Shown here in pieces: positions 59,828 through 64,000 of a DNA stretch of 64,000 nt. The translations under genes and the position numbers were made by a program. This DNA comes from FACHB-1406 sp034189065 (GTDB taxonomy: Bacteria > Cyanobacteriota > Cyanobacteriia > Cyanobacteriales > Spirulinaceae). The stretch lies in NCBI GenBank assembly GCA_034189065.1, contig JAXHVQ010000009.1, forward strand, positions 15,073-79,072. The letters are read 5' to 3'. Position 1 is the stretch's first letter. The number at the start of each line of letters is the position of its first letter. The notes beneath the pieces are model-generated. The model saw nothing but the letters and a program-made list of their open reading frames with translations, was not told where the DNA came from and did no database searches.

Positions 59828-60226
59828 ATGGCTCGATCTTTTTATTGCAATTCAATAAAATCGCTGATGATTTATTTTTCGGGAAATGACTTGAAATTAA
59901 TAGAATCTCTCGTTTACGATTCTAGCCTCGATCCCTCCTATGAAATACTTAAAAACACTTTGATTTGGAATGATGAACGTCCTGACGGTTTAACTCCAGA
60001 AGGCTATGAAAAATTATGCGATCTTTGGATTGCCAGGTCTTTTATTCACCGAAAAATTCCATTCTCAGACTGGGATATTGCCCCCAAATATTTTGAACAA
60101 GTTTGGTCTAAAGCCCAAAAACAAGGATTCCGCTGGCCGGGGTTTTATCGGTTATCTTTAAACAAACAGGATAGAGAATACTATGAAAATAGTATGAGCG
60201 AGCTAAGAAAGAGTGACGCAATTTAG
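59828..60226 (+). CDS. Hypothetical protein (132 aa)
   Basis: This 132-residue soluble protein begins MARSFYCNSIKSLMIYFSGN; a second ATG at 59867 (MIYFSGNDLKLIESLVYDSS) is an equally good start. The sequence is rich in aromatic residues and Trp (IWNDERPDGLTPEGYEKLCDLWIARSFIHRK, SDWDIAPKYFEQVW). I cannot assign a family. It follows the xisHI remnants and is AT-richer than its neighbours, which could indicate transfer with them. Confidence 0.55.
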   Translation: MARSFYCNSIKSLMIYFSGNDLKLIESLVYDSSLDPSYEILKNTLIWNDERPDGLTPEGYEKLCDLWIARSFIHRKIPFSDWDIAPKYFEQVWSKAQKQGFRWPGFYRLSLNKQDREYYENSMSELRKSDAI

Positions 60227-60438
60227 GAGCTTGATTGGCTTCTTCGAGGACGCTTCCTTCTAAGCTAGAAAGAAATATCCTCGTTCATCTTATCAAACCT
60301 TCTAGGCAAACTCCCCCAAGGGTTCGCAACAGCTCGTCCAAAGAACCGATTTCGGCTTAATTTAATTGACACTTCGCCTTAAATTGCGTCAAGATATCCA
60401 TAGCGGTCAATTTTTGTAAAAGCACGGATGGAATAACT

Positions 60439-61056
60439 TTGGAGCTTTTTTCGCTGGAGACAATTCAGGAGCTTGCAAACGAGTATGGCTACTGGACAGT
60501 ATTTGTGGGCATTGCCCTAGAAAACACGGGAATTCCCTTACCCGGAGAAACCATCACCCTTGTAGGCGGGTTTCTCGCAGGCAGCGGCGAATTAAACTAT
60601 TGGTGGGTTTTGCTAAGTGCTGTTAGCGGTGCCGTTTTGGGAGATAATTTTGGGTATTGGATCGGTCGGATCGGAGGTTGGCCTTTTTTGCTAAGAGCGG
60701 GGAAATTATTCCGCGTTTCCGAGCAACAACTATTGGATGTGAAAACTCAGTTTAGCGAAAATGCACCGAAAGCTGTCTTTTTCGGTCGTTTTATTGCTTT
60801 ATTACGTATTTTTGCAGGGCCAATGGCTGGAATTGCCCAAATGCCCTACCCGCAATTTTTGGCGTGTAACTTTGGGGGTGCGGCGATTTGGGCTTCGGTG
60901 ATGGTTTCTTTGTCCTTCTTCCTCGGGCGCGTAATTCCCCTGCATCAATTAATTCATTCCGTTGCCCAATTTAGCATTGCTGCTCTCGCCATTATTATCG
61001 TTGCGATCGCGTTACCAATTTGGCTAGAGTCGCGCAATAAGAAACTCGAACATTAG
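60439..61056 (+). CDS. DedA-family membrane protein
   Basis: This 205-residue integral membrane protein of the DedA/SNARE-associated (VTT) group, members of which flip undecaprenyl phosphate or other lipids, shows FVGIALENTGIPLPGETITLVGGFLAGSGELNYWWV. It also has GAVLGDNFGYWIGRIGG, the signature FFGRFIALLRIFAGPMAGIAQMP (with GR-x6-R-x3-G) and two closing helices. The TTG start gives MELFSLETIQELANEYGYW; no in-frame ATG exists nearby. It is convergent with the response regulator gene, 17 bases apart. Confidence 0.9.
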   Translation: MELFSLETIQELANEYGYWTVFVGIALENTGIPLPGETITLVGGFLAGSGELNYWWVLLSAVSGAVLGDNFGYWIGRIGGWPFLLRAGKLFRVSEQQLLDVKTQFSENAPKAVFFGRFIALLRIFAGPMAGIAQMPYPQFLACNFGGAAIWASVMVSLSFFLGRVIPLHQLIHSVAQFSIAALAIIIVAIALPIWLESRNKKLEH

Positions 61057-61073
61057 GAACTCAATTCGGTGCA

Positions 61074-61469
61074 TCAAGTACGATTGAGAGCAGAACTAAT
61101 TGTTTCCACAAGTTCGCTATTTTTCCAGGGTTTTCGCAAACATTGATACAAATCTGCCTCGATTTTAGCGCGTTCGATCGCCTCTTCGTCAGCTTGTCCC
61201 GTTAGCATCACTTTTGCGATTCGAGGAAATTTTTGATGAACTTTTATTAATAACTCGTCGCCTTTGACTCCAGGCATTAACCAATCGGAGACAATAATGA
61301 GAATTTGTACGTCATCCTCTTGGAGTTCGTCTAGCACTTCTAACGCTTCATCGGCACTTTCTGCGAATTCATAAAAATAATTATCCTGAAAGGCTTCGCG
61401 AAGTTCGATTTCCAAACTTCTCAAAACGGACGCTTCATCATCAACGCACAGGATTGCTGCATTGGTCAT
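61074..61469 (-). CDS. Single-domain response regulator
   Basis: The start at 61469 is set by a GGAG site about 9 bases upstream; ATG at 61487 is less likely. The 131-residue receiver has D10/D11, phospho-acceptor D62 in SDWLMP, T90 in MLTGQ and K113 in RKPW. No output domain is present. The LTGQADEEAIERAKIEADLYQCLRKPW stretch is of the RpfG-like type also seen in the regulator at 13194. It lies 95 bases downstream of a receiver-kinase gene on the same strand. Confidence 0.92.
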   Translation of the reverse strand: MTNAAILCVDDEASVLRSLEIELREAFQDNYFYEFAESADEALEVLDELQEDDVQILIIVSDWLMPGVKGDELLIKVHQKFPRIAKVMLTGQADEEAIERAKIEADLYQCLRKPWKNSELVETISSALNRT

Positions 61470-61564
61470 AATATTATTCTCCATCACTCGGTTTCCAGTC
61501 TGATATCTTGTACTCTACAGACGCTCGAACTTTGTATTTTTTGAATTTTGGGAAACCTTTTTTA

Positions 61565-62989
61565 CTATTCTACAGGTAACGAGACCCTAAATGTAGTCTG
61601 TCCTGGGACGGACTCGAAAGAAATTTCGCCTTTATGCTTCTCAACAATTTTTTTCACAATATCGAGTCCCAAACCGCTGCCTTCGCCTGCAACTTTTGTG
61701 GTAAAAAAGGGTTGAAATACCTTGGCTTGAATTTCCGAAGGAATTCCTTTGCCACTATCGGTAATCTCGACTTGGATACGAGAGTTGCTACAGGAGACTG
61801 CGATCGCGAGTTTTCCTCGATTCTCCATTGCCTGTAAAGAATTGTGAACTAAGTTAATCCAAACTTGACAAAGTTCGTCGGGATAACACAGAACCTCGGC
61901 GCAACTGTCAGGATAAATTTTAGTAACCTCTACCCCTTGTTTAATTTGATTTTGATAAAGGGTCAAAACGGTTTCAATTCCTTCTATTAGATTCGCTCGA
62001 ATCTTTTTATCCATCATATCGTAGCGGGCATATTTTTTCAAAGCGAATACAATTTTTGCAGCTCGCTCCGAGGCCCTATGAATCGTTTTAGCACTCCTGC
62101 GGACAGTGCTGAGTTGATAAACAGTATTCAGGAGAGTTTGTCCCTCGGAATGTTGTAAAATCGGCAAGACTCGATCGAGATTGTCATAAAGGCCCATCGT
62201 CACCAAATAGTCGGCTGCTACGGCTGGTTTTTCAATGGCATGAATTTCGAGTTTTTCCCTTAAATTGCGCTTAATTTTTCGCTGCTCTCGCGTGGATAGG
62301 GCAAGTTCGCTTTGGCGAGCGGAAGTTTCGAGTAATTCCAAGAAATCGTGCTTGCGATCGCGCGAGAGTTCCCGGACAAAATCGATAAAAGTATTGAAGT
62401 CCCGATTCAAGAAATGGCTGATATTGCGAATCGAAGAGCCAATCACTCCCAATGGTGTATTGATCTCGTGAGCCACCCCTGCTACTAACTGACCCAACGC
62501 CGCCATTTTTTCCGAGTGAATAAGTTCGGTTTGAGTTGTTTTTAATTCCTGGAGAGTCCGCGTTAATTCTTCGTTCTTTTTCTCTAAGTTTTGTTGGAGT
62601 TGTCGCAAGGTCAAATGAGTTTCGATGCGAGCGAGAACTTCTTCCACTTGAAACGGTTTGGTGATGTAGTCCAGTCCCCCAACTTGAAACGCCCTAATTT
62701 TGTCGATAACTTCATTTAAAGCGCTCATAAAAATAACTGGAATATCGCGGGTTCTCTCGTCGGATTTCAGACGTTCGCAAACCTGATAGCCGTCCATTTC
62801 TGGCATATTAATATCGAGCAAAATCAAGTTGGGAAGAGAAAGATGAATCCCAGCAAGGGCTAATTTACCGCTAGGCATGGCTCGAACATTGTAGCCGTTT
62901 TCCCCCAGAAGACCAATCAACAAACGGAGATTAGCGGGAGTGTCGTCAATTACGAGAATATTGCTTTTAATGCTTTGGGTTGAATTCAT
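61565..62989 (-). CDS. Receiver-histidine kinase hybrid
   Basis: This is a 474-residue soluble kinase. The N-terminal receiver has D15/D16, D59 in LLDINMP and K111 in TKPFQ; then a coiled coil (LRQLQQNLEKKNEELTRTLQELKTTQTELI). The HisKA box is GVAHEINTPLG with H174, there is a long inserted helical segment (about 190-330), and the ATPase domain shows VWINLVHNSLQAM (N box), ITDSGKGIPSEI (G1), FFTTK and GSGLGLDIVKKI. There are no membrane segments, so its input arrives by phosphotransfer to the receiver. ATG at 62989 is chosen over an upstream TTG. Confidence 0.94.
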   Translation of the reverse strand: MNSTQSIKSNILVIDDTPANLRLLIGLLGENGYNVRAMPSGKLALAGIHLSLPNLILLDINMPEMDGYQVCERLKSDERTRDIPVIFMSALNEVIDKIRAFQVGGLDYITKPFQVEEVLARIETHLTLRQLQQNLEKKNEELTRTLQELKTTQTELIHSEKMAALGQLVAGVAHEINTPLGVIGSSIRNISHFLNRDFNTFIDFVRELSRDRKHDFLELLETSARQSELALSTREQRKIKRNLREKLEIHAIEKPAVAADYLVTMGLYDNLDRVLPILQHSEGQTLLNTVYQLSTVRRSAKTIHRASERAAKIVFALKKYARYDMMDKKIRANLIEGIETVLTLYQNQIKQGVEVTKIYPDSCAEVLCYPDELCQVWINLVHNSLQAMENRGKLAIAVSCSNSRIQVEITDSGKGIPSEIQAKVFQPFFTTKVAGEGSGLGLDIVKKIVEKHKGEISFESVPGQTTFRVSLPVE

Positions 62990-63045
62990 CAGCAGAGTTA
63001 TCAATTAAAGGGTCAAACAAAAATAACTTTAGACTCAAGAAAAGG

Positions 63046-64000
63046 CTAGGAAATAAGCGTTAAAACTTTAGGATAATCGAAATTGTTCAGATAGAATTGA
63101 AGCGCCGAAGCGATCGCCTCCTCTTGAGTGCGAATTCGCGCGATTGCCTCCTCAATCCCCTCCAAATCGCCGTACAGGATCGCTTGCTCCAACCTCGACA
63201 ACCACTCCTTGGGGAGAGATGCGATCGCCTCGGGAGCGAGCAAATGGTCCAACGCCTTACTCTCATTCCCTTCCAATTCCTCATAAACAAAGCGAACTCC
63301 TAAATGTTTCGCGATCGCAGCAAATAACTCCACATCTCGAAACGGTTTACTCGCCACATCATCAAAACCCGCCGCCACAATTGCCGCCTTTTCCTCCCGA
63401 AAAATGTGCGCCGTCAGCGCAATAATCGCCGTTGCTTCCCCCTTAAGCTGACTCCGAATGCGCTGCGTCGCCTCGTAACCATCCATCACCGGCATTCGTA
63501 AATCCATCAAAATCAAGTGCGGTTGCCAACTTTCCCACACCGAAAGCGCTTCAAGTCCGTGAATTGCATCTCGAACGTTAAATCCCACCGGTTGCAGTAA
63601 CTTTAATAACAATTGGCGATTTTCCCAACTATCATCCACCACCAAAAGACGATACATCGGCTGTTCCGACTCGAGTCCCACGACGCGCTGCGGGGGAATC
63701 TTTGGTTCGACTTGAGTCGCCTCAGCCTGTGTCGCTTGAATCTCGAACGCAAACGTCGTTCCCCAGTCCGCTGCCGTGCGGAGCAATTTCAAATCGCCTC
63801 CCATCAAGCGTGCAAACTCGCGGCTAATAGGCAAACCCAAACCCGTTCCTTCCTGAAAACCGCGTCGAGTCTTACTTTGCACAAAGGCTTCAAACAACTG
63901 GTCCAAGTCTTCGTTACAGATGCCATAACCGGTATCTTCAACCTCGAAGTGGAGACGGAGGAAACCGGGGATGGGGGGACTGGGAGATGGGGAGATGGGG
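63046..64000 (-). CDS. Hybrid sensor histidine kinase, C-terminal part (cut by window edge)
   Basis: The frame stays open from 63046 to the window end, so the N-terminus is missing. Visible order: end of the ATPase domain (HFEVEDTGYGICNEDLDQLFEAF, GTGLGLPISREFARLMGG), then a receiver (LLVVDDSWENRQLLLKLL, phospho-acceptor in LMDLRMPVMDGYEA, FDDVASKPFRD) and a short helical tail with HPt-like length but no clear phospho-His. A GGGGAGATG-type array at the edge is read in frame as PISPSPSPPIPG within the ATPase domain. It precedes the other two signalling genes on the same strand. Confidence 0.92.
   Translation of the reverse strand, partial: PISPSPSPPIPGFLRLHFEVEDTGYGICNEDLDQLFEAFVQSKTRRGFQEGTGLGLPISREFARLMGGDLKLLRTAADWGTTFAFEIQATQAEATQVEPKIPPQRVVGLESEQPMYRLLVVDDSWENRQLLLKLLQPVGFNVRDAIHGLEALSVWESWQPHLILMDLRMPVMDGYEATQRIRSQLKGEATAIIALTAHIFREEKAAIVAAGFDDVASKPFRDVELFAAIAKHLGVRFVYEELEGNESKALDHLLAPEAIASLPKEWLSRLEQAILYGDLEGIEEAIARIRTQEEAIASALQFYLNNFDYPKVLTLIS
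63967..64000. repeat. GGGAGATGG array inside the kinase gene
   Basis: Same unit as at 7321-7357, here within an open reading frame at the window edge. Confidence 0.75.

Overview
The window is chromosomal DNA of a cyanobacterium. Evidence: the HIP1 palindrome GCGATCGC is very frequent inside and between genes, sometimes in fused double copies (about 20994, 32413, 36958 and 52223). There are cyanobacterium-typical families (DUF928, CHASE2-AAA, DevBCA, XisH/XisI remnants, DUF1400, EGY-like site-2 protease, menG) and many short tandem heptamers (TGACCAA, TTATTCA and AAACCCA types). No rRNA, tRNA or CRISPR array was seen.

Layout. 1-1.8 kb: hypB-hypA end (minus), a truncated M48 protease, a cupin. 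1.8-2.8 kb: AbiE toxin-antitoxin locus with intact antitoxin and wrecked toxin. 3.2-15 kb: housekeeping and metabolism (gnd, methyltransferase, SIMPL lipoprotein, comB, site-2 protease plus murQ, GT39-like protein, response regulator, menG). 15-15.8 kb: a secreted DUF4114-like gene split by a 119-bp MITE. 16.2-27.7 kb: the most distinctive block. It has two STAND-like AAA ATPases (the second fused to a CHASE2 sensor), a DUF928 protein, a TPR-CHAT protease, a TpsB/FhaC outer-membrane transporter with no TpsA beside it, and an SLBB polysaccharide export protein. 27.9-29.2 kb: a lone TnpB element of the IS200/IS605 group. 30-35.8 kb: fasciclin protein, epoxide-hydrolase-like enzyme, folC, an IF-3 paralogue with an apparent AUC start, and an uncharacterised membrane protein. 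36-42.5 kb: a candidate structured RNA and a transposase-less IS605-derived element, followed by the rimP-nusA-ylxR-infB operon. 42.7-50.5 kb: small proteins, pentapeptide repeat protein, three glycosyltransferases, malQ, pyrB. 50.6-54.7 kb: GerMN lipoprotein, a possible sRNA, a zinc-ribbon protein, then a graveyard of defence and toxin-antitoxin genes (vapC with one nonsense codon, truncated STAND ATPase, UPF0175/DUF3368 remnants, a gene frameshifted by a 4-bp duplication). 54.8-59 kb: TetR regulator divergent from devBCA, with a palindromic operator filling the promoter spacer. 59-60.2 kb: degraded xisH/xisI and an unknown gene. 60.4-64 kb: DedA protein and three two-component genes, the last cut by the window edge.

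How it works together. The 16-27 kb block has the parts of a sense-and-respond envelope system: periplasmic CHASE2 sensor, ATPase switch, cysteine protease and outer-membrane exporter. That reading is an inference from gene order and domains. The rimP-infB operon, the devBCA exporter with its repressor, and the HK/HK/RR set are ordinary functional units. The window is rich in small non-autonomous repeats. Two MITE copies sit on TA duplications, one nested inside another repeat. A perfect 28-bp palindrome occurs three times. Several genes take their start codon, stop codon or part of their coding sequence from such repeats.
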